Notes: generated by a model not told the origin, from the sequence alone. 64,000 nucleotides of DNA from Sphaerotilus natans (GCF_900156335.1 NZ_FTMZ01000003.1:127950-191949), one strand, 5' to 3'. Numbered from the stretch's first letter, positions 8,160 to 17,044 are shown. Numbers and translations are program-made.

Positions 8160-9275
8160 ATGAGGCTGATGCACATCGTCGACTCGCTCGAGTTCGGCGG
8201 ACTTGAACGGGTGGTCACCGATCTGGCGATCGAGCAGAAGCGCCGCGGCGACACGGTCTGCGTCTTCAGCCTGCTGGCCACCGAGGGCCTCAAGCCCGAG
8301 CTGGAGGCCGCTGGCGTCGAGGTGATCGTCGGCCACAAGCGCGACGGCCTCGACATCGGGCTGATCCTGCGGCTGCGCCGTGCCATGGCCTGGCGCAACA
8401 TCGAGCTGGTGCATGCCCACAACTTCGTGCCCAACTACCACGCCGCCGCGGCGATCCGCACGATGCTCGGCGGCCCGGTGCAGGTCTGCAGCCTGCACGA
8501 CATGGGCTTCCGGCTGGAGCGCGAGAAGCGGCTGCGCCAGTACTTCATGTGGTCGCTCAAGCACACCCGCGGCGTGGCGATGGTGGGCTCGCAGGTGCAT
8601 GGCCGTTATGTCGGCGACGGCCTGGTGCCGGCCGAGCGCGCCACCACGGTGCTCAACGGGATTCCGGTCGAGCGCTTCCGCTGGACGCTTGAGCGCCGCC
8701 GCATTGCCCGCGAGCGCCTGGGCGTGCCCGAGGACGCGCTGCTGATCGGCGCGGTCGGCCGCCAGGTGGCGCTGAAGAACCACCGGCTGCTGATCGCGCT
8801 GATGCCGGCGCTGCTCAAGCGCCATCCCTCGCTGCATCTGGCGCTGGTGGGCTCCGGCCCGCTGGAGGCCGAGCTGCGCGCGCAGGCCGAGGCCGCGGGC
8901 GTGGCCGCGCGGGTGGTCTTCACCGGCCAGCGCAAGGACGTGGCCGACCTGACGCCGGGCTTCGACATCTTCGCGATGCCCTCGTTGACCGAGGGCCTGT
9001 CGATCGCGCTGCTGGAGGCCTGCGCGACCCGGCTGGCGATCGTCGCCACCGCGGTGGGCGGCAACCCCGAGATCGTGCGCGACGGCGAGACCGGCCTGCT
9101 GGTGCCGCCCGACCAGGGCGAGCCGCTGCAGGCCGCGCTGGAGCGGCTGCTGGCCGACGCCGCGCTGCGCGAGCGCCTGGGCCAGGCCGCCTGCGACTGG
9201 GTGAGCGAACACGCCTCGATCGGCGCGCTTTACAGGACGTGCAGCGCGTTCTATCAGCGCGCTCGGGGGCGGTGA
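8160..9275 (+). CDS. GT4-family glycosyltransferase (GT-B fold)
   Basis: This 371-residue protein begins MRLMHIVDSLEFGGLERV, the usual GT4 opening with a glycine-rich acceptor-side loop. The C-terminal half has the donor-binding region VLNGIPVERF, IGAVGRQVALKNH, LALVGSGPLE, and the E-x7-E-like signature FAMPSLTEGLSIALLEACA. It should move a sugar from a nucleotide donor to a lipid-linked or growing glycan at the cytoplasmic face. A purine-rich AGGGAGAGGA lies just before the ATG. Donor and acceptor cannot be assigned. It stands alone on the plus strand beside the beta-helix genes, supporting a shared glycan role. Confidence 0.9.
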   Translation: MRLMHIVDSLEFGGLERVVTDLAIEQKRRGDTVCVFSLLATEGLKPELEAAGVEVIVGHKRDGLDIGLILRLRRAMAWRNIELVHAHNFVPNYHAAAAIRTMLGGPVQVCSLHDMGFRLEREKRLRQYFMWSLKHTRGVAMVGSQVHGRYVGDGLVPAERATTVLNGIPVERFRWTLERRRIARERLGVPEDALLIGAVGRQVALKNHRLLIALMPALLKRHPSLHLALVGSGPLEAELRAQAEAAGVAARVVFTGQRKDVADLTPGFDIFAMPSLTEGLSIALLEACATRLAIVATAVGGNPEIVRDGETGLLVPPDQGEPLQAALERLLADAALRERLGQAACDWVSEHASIGALYRTCSAFYQRARGR

Positions 9276-9300
9276 GCACGCTCAGGGGCCGGCCGCCAAT

Positions 9301-9401
9301 CCGTCACCCTCGCGCAGGCGAGGGCCCAGCTGCCAATCCGTCACCCTCGCGCAGGCGAGGGCCCGGCCGCCGATTCGTCACCCTCGCGCAGGCGAGGGCC
9401 C
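9301..9401. repeat. Three tandem 37-bp repeats, each with a hairpin core
   Basis: Three copies begin at 9301, 9338 and 9375 with a period of exactly 37 bases. Each contains CGTCACCCTCGCGCAGGCGA followed by GGGCCC; the inner CCCTCGC-GCAG-GCGAGGG is a perfect 7-bp stem. Copies 1 and 2 are identical over 27 bases and copy 3 differs at its first base. The sequence resembles the dispersed CGTCA-CCCGC-GCAG-GCGGG elements I recall from intergenic regions of many proteobacteria. Units and spacers are too short for a CRISPR array. Confidence 0.85.
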
Positions 9402-9428
9402 ACGCATGCCGCTGCCGTGCTTTCTCGT

Positions 9429-9500
9429 GGGTGCCCACCTGCGCGGGCATGACGAGGGGAGATGTGGGCATGACGAGGGGAGATGCGGGCATGACGGGGC
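9429..9500. repeat. Inverted copy of the same element followed by 21-bp tandem repeats
   Basis: Positions 9429-9454 are an inverted, diverged copy of the upstream 37-bp element (its reverse complement begins CGTCATGCCCGCGCAGG). Its tail is then reiterated as GGGCATGACGAGGGGAGATG units starting at 9445, 9466 and 9487 (period 21, the last incomplete). With the three forward copies this gives a compact paired, REP-like cluster filling the 303-base gap before the helicase gene. No transposase is present. Confidence 0.75.
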
Positions 9501-9578
9501 CGTGGCGCTTGCGCGTGTCGATGCACCCGCAGGCTGCGACAATCCCGTCCCCCTGTCGCGCCCCTTGCTGGACTGCCC

Positions 9579-10883
9579 ATGTCATTTGATTCCCTCGGCC
9601 TGAAGCCGCCCCTGCAGCGTGCGCTGCGCGAACTCGGCTTCGCGGCCCCGATGCCGGTGCAGGCGCAGGCGGTGCCGGCGGCGCTCTCGGGCGCGGACCT
9701 GCAGGTCTCGGCGCCGACCGGATCGGGCAAGACGCTGGCCTTCGCGCTGGCGCTGCTGCAGGCCGATCTGGCCGCCACCCGCGCCTGGCCGCGCGCGCCG
9801 CACGGGCTGGTGCTGGTGCCGACCCGCGAGCTGGCGATGCAGACCGGCGAGCTGCTGCGCGATCTGGCGCGGCTGATGCCGGACCCGCCGCGGGTGTCGG
9901 TGCTGTTCGGCGGCGTGTCGATCAATCCGCAGATGATGGCCTTGCGCGGCGGCACCGAGCTGGTGGTGGCCACGCCGGGCCGGCTGCTCGATCTGGTCGA
10001 TCACAACGCGATCCGGCTCGACCATGTGCGCACGCTGGTGCTCGACGAGGCCGACCGGCTGCTTGACCTGGGCTTCGCCGACGAGCTGACGCGCGTGCTG
10101 GCGCTGCTGCCGGCGCGCCGGCAGAACCTGCTGTTCTCGGCGACCTTCCCCGAGGCGGTGCAGTCGCTGGCCGATGCGCTGCTGCGCGTGCCGGTGCGCA
10201 TCGACATCGCGCCGGGCGGCCCGGTCGCGGGCGAGGCCGGCGAGGGCACGGCGTCTGGCCATCCCGACATCCACGAGCGCGCCATCGCGCTGGACGCCGG
10301 CCGGCGCACCGGCGTGCTGCGCCACCTGCTCAAGACGCACGGCTGGGACCGGGTGCTGGTCTTCGTCGCCACCCGCCATGCCACCGAGCTGGTCGCGCAC
10401 AAGCTCGGCCGCGAGGGCGTGCCCGCGCATGCGCTGCACGGCGAGCTGAGCCAGGGCACCCGCGCCGACGTGCTCGCGGCCTTCCGCGCCGGGCGCATCC
10501 GGGTGCTGGTGGTGACCGACCTGGCCGCACGCGGCATCGACATCCCGGCGCTGCCGGCGGTGGTCAACTTCGACCTGCCGCGCTCGACCGACGACTACAC
10601 CCACCGCATCGGCCGCACCGGCCGCGCCGGCCTGAGCGGCACCGCGGTGAGCTTCGTCAGCGCCGCGACCGAGGCGCATTTCCGTCTGATCGAGAAGCGC
10701 CAGGGCCGGCGCGTGCCGCGCGAGCAGCTCCCCGGCTATGAACCCACCGAGACGGCCACGCCGGATCAGGCCGCCGGCGGCATCAAGGGCCGGCGCATGA
10801 GCAAGAAGGACAAGCTGCGCGCGGCCGCTGCGGCCGCCGCTTCAACCCGCGTGACGCCGGATCCGGATCAGCGCGGCAGCTGA
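9579..10883 (+). CDS. DEAD-box ATP-dependent RNA helicase, RhlE-like
   Basis: This 434-residue protein has all core helicase motifs: Q motif region MPVQAQAV, motif I GSGKT with K51, PTRELA near 81, TPGR near 132, DEAD at 156-159, SAT at 187-189, ARGID near 317 and HRIGRTGRAG at 342-351. It unwinds or remodels RNA with ATP, for example during ribosome assembly or RNA decay. The C-terminus is short and basic (RRMSKKDKLR) with an alanine run. RhlE is the closest subfamily by general pattern, but DbpA-, SrmB- or CsdA-type roles cannot be excluded. Its 3' end overlaps the convergent epimerase gene by 16 bases. Confidence 0.92.
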   Translation: MSFDSLGLKPPLQRALRELGFAAPMPVQAQAVPAALSGADLQVSAPTGSGKTLAFALALLQADLAATRAWPRAPHGLVLVPTRELAMQTGELLRDLARLMPDPPRVSVLFGGVSINPQMMALRGGTELVVATPGRLLDLVDHNAIRLDHVRTLVLDEADRLLDLGFADELTRVLALLPARRQNLLFSATFPEAVQSLADALLRVPVRIDIAPGGPVAGEAGEGTASGHPDIHERAIALDAGRRTGVLRHLLKTHGWDRVLVFVATRHATELVAHKLGREGVPAHALHGELSQGTRADVLAAFRAGRIRVLVVTDLAARGIDIPALPAVVNFDLPRSTDDYTHRIGRTGRAGLSGTAVSFVSAATEAHFRLIEKRQGRRVPREQLPGYEPTETATPDQAAGGIKGRRMSKKDKLRAAAAAAASTRVTPDPDQRGS

Positions 10884-11878
10884 GCCTTCAGCCACGCATA
10901 GGTGCGGCTCAGGCCTTCGGGCGTGGGCACGCGCTGCGTCCAGCCGATCTTCTTCAGACCGTCGTTGCTGTAGCGGATCGGCGTGTACATCGACTTCACG
11001 ACATAGGGCGTGAAGACGGCCGGCATCTGGCCCTTGGACTTGCGGTTGTAGGCCACCAGCTTGCCCGACACCCACAGGAACAGGCTGAAGGGCAGCGTGA
11101 CGACGCGCATCTTCTGCACGTTCTTCAGGTAGCCGTCGAGGTACTGGCGGCAGGTCGGGATCTGGTCGTCGACCACCGCGAAGGCGCTGCCGCTGGGCGC
11201 GTGCACCGTGGCGCGGGCGACCGCATCGGCGCAGTTCTCGACATAGGTCAGCGGCAGCAGCGCGCCGTTGCCCAGGCTGGCGAACAAGCCCATCGCCTTC
11301 AGGCCGACGCGCGGCGACAGCGCGCCGCCGCCGGGGCCGTAGATCACGCCCGGGCGCAGGATCACCGTCTCGAAGCCGTACTGCCGGGCGAAGTCCAGGA
11401 ACATGTGCTCCTGGCGGGTCTTGGCGTAGCCGTAGGGGCCCTTGTCGACGCCCACAGGCTCGATCGGGGTGTCTTCGCCCAGCGTGTCGCCCGGCTTCAT
11501 CGCGTCGGTCTTGTAGACCGCAAAGGAGCTGATCAGCACGATGCGCTTCGTGCCGACGCGCCCGCAGGCCTCGAAGACGTTGCGGCTGCCCATCACCGTG
11601 TTGGCGAACATGTCGGCCGCGGCGCCCTTCATGCCGGCGGCGGCATGGATCACGCAGTCCACGCCCTCGAGCATCGCGTCGAAGGAGCCGCGCGCGATCA
11701 GGTTGGCGCCTGCGGTTTCCAGTCGGGCCTGCGGGAATTCCTTCTGCAGCGACTCGATCAGGCCGGCCGGGGCGCGGTTGCGGAAGTGCAGCCGCAGGTC
11801 GTTCTGGCCTGCCATCAGCAGGCTGCGGGTGATCTGCTTGCCGAGAAAACCGCCGGCGCCGGTGAGGAGGATCTTCAT
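10868..11878 (-). CDS. NAD-dependent epimerase/dehydratase (extended SDR)
   Basis: This 336-residue extended SDR has the Rossmann glycine motif TGAGGFLG at residues 6-13 and the catalytic YxxxK as YGYAK with an upstream SSFAVYK serine region. Such enzymes epimerise, dehydrate or reduce nucleotide sugars. The C-terminal substrate domain gives no clear substrate. The ATG at 11878 overlaps the TGA of the upstream oxidoreductase (ATGA), so the two are probably translationally coupled. It is the last gene of the minus-strand glycan operon. The longer open frame upstream of the ATG runs through the oxidoreductase and is a shadow. Confidence 0.88.
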   Translation of the reverse strand: MKILLTGAGGFLGKQITRSLLMAGQNDLRLHFRNRAPAGLIESLQKEFPQARLETAGANLIARGSFDAMLEGVDCVIHAAAGMKGAAADMFANTVMGSRNVFEACGRVGTKRIVLISSFAVYKTDAMKPGDTLGEDTPIEPVGVDKGPYGYAKTRQEHMFLDFARQYGFETVILRPGVIYGPGGGALSPRVGLKAMGLFASLGNGALLPLTYVENCADAVARATVHAPSGSAFAVVDDQIPTCRQYLDGYLKNVQKMRVVTLPFSLFLWVSGKLVAYNRKSKGQMPAVFTPYVVKSMYTPIRYSNDGLKKIGWTQRVPTPEGLSRTYAWLKAQLPR

Positions 11879-12987
11879 GCGCGGGCCTCCGTGGCGGAGG
11901 TGGAGTTCTTCGGGTCGGCCATGCAGGCGTCGACGCCCTCGACGATCTGGTCGATGACGCGGCACACGCGCAGGATCTGCTCGGGCGGGATCGGGTCGGC
12001 GCCCCGGCCCTCGACCGCGTCGTAGAAGCGCTCCAGCAGCACGCGCATGCACTGGAAGTAGTGGAATTCGTACCTGCGGAAGCGCCCGATGTTGCGCCGG
12101 CCGTTGGCGGCAAGCTGCCTGGCCTGCGTCCAGGCCATGAACTGGCGGCCCAGCGCGCTGGGCGCGGCCCAGCGCGAGGCGCGGATCAGCGTGCGCGCGG
12201 TGTAGTCCAGCTCGACCGAGTCGGTCGTGCCGACCACCTTCAGCGTGTGCGGCACCGGGCGGCCATGCGCGCTGACGTTGCCGCTGACGGTCACGCCGCC
12301 GCTGCGCAGGATGAAGCGCAGCTCGTCGGGCATCGCGTCGACGATGGCCGAGCCGGTGGGGCCGCGGCGGCGGAAGGCCAGCACGCGGGTGTCGATCTCG
12401 TCGCCGAGGAAGGGCACCACCTTGGCCAGCACGTGGTCGAGCACGTTGTGGAACAGCTTGCCCGGCAGCCGGTGCACCCAGTGGCCGGGGTCGGTCATCA
12501 CCGCCAGGCCGTAGTCGCCCGAGAGGTTGTAGCCGTAGTTGGTGTCGAGGTGGACGACTTCGCCCAGCTCGCCCTTCTGCAGCAGCGCCTCCAGCTCCAG
12601 ACCGGGGGTCTCGTAGTTGTAGAGGTAGTTGACGCCTGCCTTGCGGCCGGCCTCGCGGGCCAGCTTCAGGATCTCGAGCGCCTGCGCCGCGGTCAGCGCG
12701 AAGGGCTTCTCCATGAACACATGGCAGCCCGCCGCGAAGGCCATCTTCGCCAGGAACAGGTGCGAGTCCGGCGGCGTGGCGATGTGCACCACGTCCAGAC
12801 GCTCCTTGGCGAACATCTCGGCCGCGTCGTCATAGCGGCCGGGGATCTTCATGCGCACCGCCAGCTGCTCGGCCATCAGCGGCTCGCGGTCGCAGACCGC
12901 GACCACCTCGCCGCGGCCGATGGCGCGGATCTGTTCGACATGGCCGTCGGCGATCTTGCCGCAGCCGATGATTCCTACCCTCAACAC
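11875..12987 (-). CDS. Gfo/Idh/MocA-family NAD(P)-dependent oxidoreductase
   Basis: This 370-residue protein has an N-terminal Rossmann fold (VGIIGCGKIADGH) and the family signature MEKPFAL near residue 95, with the catalytic-region lysine in EKP. The C-terminal alpha/beta domain includes NYLYNYETP and DPGHWVHRLPGKLFHNVLDH, where the paired histidines could be active-site residues. Members oxidise or reduce sugar hydroxyls, commonly on UDP-sugars in surface glycan pathways. It lies between a GT2 gene 57 bases upstream and the epimerase with which it overlaps by four bases, so a nucleotide-sugar-modifying role is likely. The substrate is unknown. Confidence 0.88.
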   Translation of the reverse strand: MLRVGIIGCGKIADGHVEQIRAIGRGEVVAVCDREPLMAEQLAVRMKIPGRYDDAAEMFAKERLDVVHIATPPDSHLFLAKMAFAAGCHVFMEKPFALTAAQALEILKLAREAGRKAGVNYLYNYETPGLELEALLQKGELGEVVHLDTNYGYNLSGDYGLAVMTDPGHWVHRLPGKLFHNVLDHVLAKVVPFLGDEIDTRVLAFRRRGPTGSAIVDAMPDELRFILRSGGVTVSGNVSAHGRPVPHTLKVVGTTDSVELDYTARTLIRASRWAAPSALGRQFMAWTQARQLAANGRRNIGRFRRYEFHYFQCMRVLLERFYDAVEGRGADPIPPEQILRVCRVIDQIVEGVDACMADPKNSTSATEARA

Positions 12988-13044
12988 ATCTCGCTCCCGC
13001 AGAGAAACACGATTGTTCTGTTCGTCGAAGCCGCTCTCCGCGGC

Positions 13045-14265
13045 TCAGCGGCTGGTGCGGCCCCAGCTTCCGGCGTAGCGGCCGGTCGCGTAGCGCCAGG
13101 ACGCGACCAGGAAGGCCCAGTTCAGTGCAAACAGGAAGGCCGCCAGCTTGACCAGCGTCGGCAGCTTCGCGCCGCGGCTGCTCATCTGCCATCCCGCCCA
13201 GGCCGCCGCATAGGCCAGCGCCTGCCCGGCCGCGTAGAGTGCCCAGCCGGTCGATCCGGTCTGCACCGCCAGCGCGACCGACGCCGCCAGCGCCAGCAGC
13301 AGCAGGTGCGGCGCGGTCCAGCGCAGCACCTTGTGCGACACATAGGCGAAGGCGGTCGCCGCCGAGGTGCGCGTCAGGTACTGCGGATGGCGCACCAGCG
13401 CCTGGAAGTTGCCGATGCCGATGCGGATGCGGCGCTTGACCTCCTCGCCGATCGCCTCGGGCGTGTCTTCCTCGGCCCAGGCCTTGGGCTCGTAGACCAG
13501 CCGGTGGCCGCCGGCCGAGACGTTCATCGCGATGACGAAGTCGTCGCAGATGGTGTCCGGGCGGATCGGCTGCCACAACGCGCGGCGGATCGCGTAGATC
13601 GCGCCGTTGGCGCCCAGCAGCGCGCCGATGCGGGCCTCGAAGAACTTCAGGAACTGCTCGATGCGCCAGTACAGGCTGTCCTGGTTGTCGCCGCCGGCGT
13701 TGCCCAGCAGGCGCAGCTCGCCGGTGACGCCGCCCACCTTCGGATCATCGAAGCGCGAGACCAGCTTCTTCAGCGCGCCGCGCTCGAAGTAGGTGTTGGC
13801 GTCGGAGAAGACGACGATCGGCTCGGTGGTGCGCGAGACCAGGTCGTTGAGCACGCTGGCCTTGCCGCGGTTCTGCTCGAAGGGCAGGGCGACGAGGCGC
13901 GGCTCGTGCGCGAAGCGGCGCATCAGCTCGGCGGTGCGGTCGCGGCTGCCGTCCGAGCCGATGTAGGCGCGCAGCCGGTCGGCCGGATAGTCGAGCGCCA
14001 GCAGGTTCTCGATGCGCGAGACGATGTGGCGTTCCTCGTTGTAGGCCGAGATGACGACGGCCACCGGCGGCCAGTCCGGCTCGGTGCCGGCGGCCGTGCG
14101 CTGCATCTCCAGCCGGCGCTCGCTCTTGCGAAAGACGAAGGCGACGTCGCGCAGGCCCTGGCTGATCGCGCCGACGACAAAGAGGGCCAGCGGGTAGAGG
14201 GCATAGGAGTAGACCACCGCCACGACCCCTCCGATCGCGACGATGGCCAGCAGCAGCTCGATCAC
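13045..14265 (-). CDS. Membrane GT2-family glycosyltransferase
   Basis: This 406-residue protein has one N-terminal membrane segment (residues 3-35), then a GT-A domain with VAVVISAYNEE, donor-site GSDGSRDRT, the DxD-like VFSDAN, and ED near EEDTPEAIGEEVKRRIRIG, a basic stretch like the QxxRW region of processive GT2 enzymes. Three or four C-terminal membrane segments follow (about 300-390). This layout is typical of inner-membrane glycan synthases and related transferases. Only three bases separate it from the deacetylase-like gene upstream, so co-transcription is near certain. Whether it is processive is undecided because the Q/RW motif is imperfect. Confidence 0.88.
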   Translation of the reverse strand: MIELLLAIVAIGGVVAVVYSYALYPLALFVVGAISQGLRDVAFVFRKSERRLEMQRTAAGTEPDWPPVAVVISAYNEERHIVSRIENLLALDYPADRLRAYIGSDGSRDRTAELMRRFAHEPRLVALPFEQNRGKASVLNDLVSRTTEPIVVFSDANTYFERGALKKLVSRFDDPKVGGVTGELRLLGNAGGDNQDSLYWRIEQFLKFFEARIGALLGANGAIYAIRRALWQPIRPDTICDDFVIAMNVSAGGHRLVYEPKAWAEEDTPEAIGEEVKRRIRIGIGNFQALVRHPQYLTRTSAATAFAYVSHKVLRWTAPHLLLLALAASVALAVQTGSTGWALYAAGQALAYAAAWAGWQMSSRGAKLPTLVKLAAFLFALNWAFLVASWRYATGRYAGSWGRTSR

Positions 14266-14268
14266 CGC

Positions 14269-15447
14269 TCAGTTCCCCGCCGGCATCGGGCGGTAGCCCG
14301 GGCGCGGGATGACCAGATCGCGGTACTGGCCCGGCTCGCCGGGCAGGCCCTGCTCGGCTGCCTTGACGATGTTGTACATCTCGCGGGCGCTGACATGGTG
14401 CAGCTTCCACTCGCGGCCGTCGTTGTACTTCGCATGCAGGTGCTCGTAGCAGCGGCGCATCGGCTCGCCCAGCAGCGTGTCCATGTCGCGCTCCTGGGTG
14501 CCGTGGGTGTGGATCTTCACGAAGATCCACTCCGGCTTGCCCTCGACATGGATGCCGGTCTCGATCCAGGCGTCCACCCGGTCGGGCGTGGGCGGGCAGC
14601 TGGTGCGGATGTCGGAGTTCTCGATGCGCGGGATGATGCCGAACTTGCGGTCGTTCCACTTGAAGCCCAGCGGGCCCTGGATCAGCATCAGGTCGCCCCA
14701 GGGCTTGCCGCCGGCCTTCACCCGCATGCCGGTGTCATGCGACTTGCAGCGCTCGGGATCGTCCTTGGCGTAGTAGATCTTGTTGATCGTCGAGGTCTGG
14801 CACGGGTCCGGCGAGGCCGGGAAGGTGTAGTCGACGTAGCAGCCTTCCTCGCGCAGCACGATCAGCTCGTTGTTGACGCCGCAGCCGAAGCCGTGCGGGT
14901 GCGAGTTGTCCAGCGCCCAGTTGCCGTGAATGAAGCCCCAGCGCGGCTGCTTCGTCACCGGATCGACCGGCAGCGCGTCATGGCGATCGACCAGGATGCG
15001 GGTGAAGCGGCGCAGCTTCTCGCGCAGGCCGGCCTCGGTGTCCTTGTCATGGTGCAGGTGGATCTCGATCTCGCCGTAGCCCATGCGGCAGATCTCCACC
15101 AGGGCATCGAGATGCTCGGGGCGGTACTCCTCTTCCGGATAGAAGAAGCTGTGGATCGGGCCACGGCCGTCGGCATCGCGGAACTGGTCGCACAGCGCCG
15201 GGTACTCCTGACGCCAGCGGGCCACCCGGCGGCATTCGGTGGCGTAGTCCGGCTGCTTCCACATCGGCTCGTAGTGGTCGACGAAGCAGAACATCACATG
15301 CTTCGTGGTGCCCGGCGGCACCGGGGCGCGCCAGTCCTGCTTCAGGTAGCTGAACAGCCATTCCTGGATGTTGCGCTGGCGGATGAACAGCACGACCGCG
15401 GCGCACAGCAGCAGCAGGAGCACGACAAGCACATGGACGAGCGTCAT
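14269..15447 (-). CDS. Membrane-anchored deacetylase-like beta/alpha-barrel protein
   Basis: The product has 392 residues with one N-terminal transmembrane anchor (residues 4-22), so the bulk is probably periplasmic. The rest resembles the polysaccharide deacetylase/GH57-like barrel: an early acidic site CFVDHYEP (D57, H58, E60), a His cluster IEIHLHHD (H130, H132, H133, D134), FIHGNWALDNS (H174, D180) and a Leu-Arg-Glu/Cys-Tyr-Val-Asp strand near 197-207. These could be metal ligands for removing acetyl groups from a glycan, but the NodB motifs are not canonical. I do not recognise a named family. It sits inside the glycan operon. The leader carries a sigma54-like site and no good Shine-Dalgarno. 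Confidence 0.65.
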   Translation of the reverse strand: MTLVHVLVVLLLLLCAAVVLFIRQRNIQEWLFSYLKQDWRAPVPPGTTKHVMFCFVDHYEPMWKQPDYATECRRVARWRQEYPALCDQFRDADGRGPIHSFFYPEEEYRPEHLDALVEICRMGYGEIEIHLHHDKDTEAGLREKLRRFTRILVDRHDALPVDPVTKQPRWGFIHGNWALDNSHPHGFGCGVNNELIVLREEGCYVDYTFPASPDPCQTSTINKIYYAKDDPERCKSHDTGMRVKAGGKPWGDLMLIQGPLGFKWNDRKFGIIPRIENSDIRTSCPPTPDRVDAWIETGIHVEGKPEWIFVKIHTHGTQERDMDTLLGEPMRRCYEHLHAKYNDGREWKLHHVSAREMYNIVKAAEQGLPGEPGQYRDLVIPRPGYRPMPAGN

Positions 15448-15500
15448 CGGAGTCTTGGAGGAATCAAAAATGGAGTCGACAGCGTCTGACTAAAGCGCAA

Positions 15501-15516
15501 TGCAAACGATTCGCCG
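15501..15516 (-). promoter_or_regulatory. Candidate sigma54 promoter for the deacetylase-GT2-oxidoreductase-epimerase operon
   Basis: Read on the minus strand, CGGCGAA-TCGT-TTGCA gives GG at -24 and GC at -12 with the exact ten-base spacing of sigma54 promoters and a full TTGCA -12 element. The -24 element matches the TGGCACG consensus only partly. It lies about 55 bases before the start at 15447, a normal leader length. GG-N10-GC sites arise by chance in GC-rich DNA, so this stays a candidate. Confidence 0.4.
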
Positions 15517-15599
15517 AAGGCAATCGGGGCGAACTCTAGCATCGTGCGATTGCGGTTCTCCCTGCGCCACCCTTAGATGACGCGCCAACAGCGCGCCGA

Positions 15600-16970
15600 T
15601 CAGCCGCCGCGTCCGAGTTGATGCGAGAAGACAAAGCCACGAATTGCAACAATCGTCAGGAACATGATGATGAAGGTGCTGCGAACCCAGGGAATCGTGT
15701 GAATTTTTTCGTATTTCGGTGACTCCTTGTCGGTCATGCCCGGTGCGTGGCTCGCGCACCACCAGGCTGCGACACAAAGTGCCAGCAAGAAATACAGGAC
15801 CGGCTGATAGGTGCGCGACAGGAACCAGGCGCAGACCAGGAAGCCCACCAGTGAATTGCGCAGCAGCACCACCATCTGCCGGTGCGGGCTGCGCAGGGGC
15901 AGGGTCTCGACTGCCGCGCTCAGGCTCTTGAAGGTCAGCACGATCATGCCGATCCACAGGAAATAGCCGACCAGGCCGAGCTCGGCGAAGCACAGCACGA
16001 AGGAGTTGTGCGCGGTCAGATGGTGGTGGTCGGTGAAGTTGCCGTAGCCCGCGCCCCAGATCGGACGCCACTTCAGCAGCTCCAGTCCGACCGCCCAGGC
16101 CTCGATGCGCTCGCCGGCGGACTGCTCCTGCGAGGAGAAGCCGCGCCCGCCCACCGCGCTGGCGCCCAGGAAGAGCACGCCGCCCAGGCCGCCGAGAATC
16201 GCGGTGCGGGTGGTGCCCAGCCAGTCTCGCACGATGAAGAACAGCAGCGAGGCCACGCCCAGCAGCGCGCCGCGCGACTGGCTCAGAACGATCGCGTACA
16301 TCATGACCGCGCCAGGCGCGACGATCAGCAGCGTGTTGCGCACCCAGGCGCGCTCGCGCCACAGCACGAACAGCAGCGGCAGGCACATCACCAGCACCTG
16401 GGAGAAGTCGTTCGGATCGTTCAGGAAGCCCTGACCGCGCACCCGCCAGAGGTACCAGCCGGTCTGGTCCTGCGCCGGCACGGCCGGCACGGCCTCTGGG
16501 GGCGCTCGACTCGGATCCTCCTCGAGCTGGGGCGAGCTCTGGCGCAGCACCAGCTGATCGGCGTACAGACCGGTGTGATAGGCCTGGATGCCGAAGAGGG
16601 CGGACACCAGCATCGACAGCACCACCGCCGCGCAGGCGAGCTTGAGCCGGCGCAGCGTGGTCACGTTGAGCGCCACCAGCAGGAACAGCATCGACGAGGT
16701 GGTGAAGTCGTTCATCGCGGTGAAGGCGCCGCCGGCCCAGCCGTTGAGCGCCAGCGACACGCCCAGCATCACCATGAAGGCGAACAGCAGCTTGAAGTCG
16801 GTGCCGCGCGCGGCGATCTCCTTGCGCACGATGGCGCGGCTGGCGGCCAGCACGAAGCCGAGCGTCCACAGCACCAGCATCGGCCGGTACTGCGCCATTT
16901 CCGGCGCGAACAGCTCGATCGGCCGGAAGAAGCTGAGGAACACATAGAGCAGGAAGACCGCGAAACTCAT
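15600..16970 (-). CDS. O-antigen ligase/polymerase-like (Wzy_C) membrane protein
   Basis: The ATG at 16970 was preferred over the longer frame from 17105 because the protein then opens directly into a membrane helix (MSFAVFLLYVFLSFF). The 456-residue product has about ten hydrophobic segments and a larger polar loop near residues 170-215. The conserved Wzy_C-type motif appears late as AHNSFVLCFAELGLVGY, preceded by GAGYGNFTDHHH and an SQSRGA motif, as in WaaL/Wzy families. These join lipid-linked glycans to an acceptor or polymerise repeat units on the periplasmic side. Ligase and polymerase cannot be told apart here. It is the first gene of the minus-strand glycan cluster, 152 bases before the deacetylase-like gene. 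Confidence 0.82.
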   Translation of the reverse strand: MSFAVFLLYVFLSFFRPIELFAPEMAQYRPMLVLWTLGFVLAASRAIVRKEIAARGTDFKLLFAFMVMLGVSLALNGWAGGAFTAMNDFTTSSMLFLLVALNVTTLRRLKLACAAVVLSMLVSALFGIQAYHTGLYADQLVLRQSSPQLEEDPSRAPPEAVPAVPAQDQTGWYLWRVRGQGFLNDPNDFSQVLVMCLPLLFVLWRERAWVRNTLLIVAPGAVMMYAIVLSQSRGALLGVASLLFFIVRDWLGTTRTAILGGLGGVLFLGASAVGGRGFSSQEQSAGERIEAWAVGLELLKWRPIWGAGYGNFTDHHHLTAHNSFVLCFAELGLVGYFLWIGMIVLTFKSLSAAVETLPLRSPHRQMVVLLRNSLVGFLVCAWFLSRTYQPVLYFLLALCVAAWWCASHAPGMTDKESPKYEKIHTIPWVRSTFIIMFLTIVAIRGFVFSHQLGRGG

Positions 16971-17044
16971 GATCCGGGCGACGGTTCGTGCAAAAGGTCC
17001 GATCCTAATGCGCCCGGATGACGGCGACACGCCTGCACCCCCGG

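Noticed and set aside
8064-9212. N-terminal extension of the third beta-helix gene to 9212
   Set aside because: The extension is antisense to a clear GT4 gene, and the ATG at 8063 has a signal peptide and ribosome site.
9301-9401. Short direct repeats as a CRISPR array
   Set aside because: The units are 27 bases with near-identical 10-base gaps; no true spacers and no cas genes are present.
12061-15489. Plus-strand open frame of 1142 codons over the glycan operon
   Set aside because: It runs antisense to four well-supported genes, has no domain, and is His/Val/Gly/Asp/Arg-rich as expected from a reverse shadow frame in GC-rich DNA.
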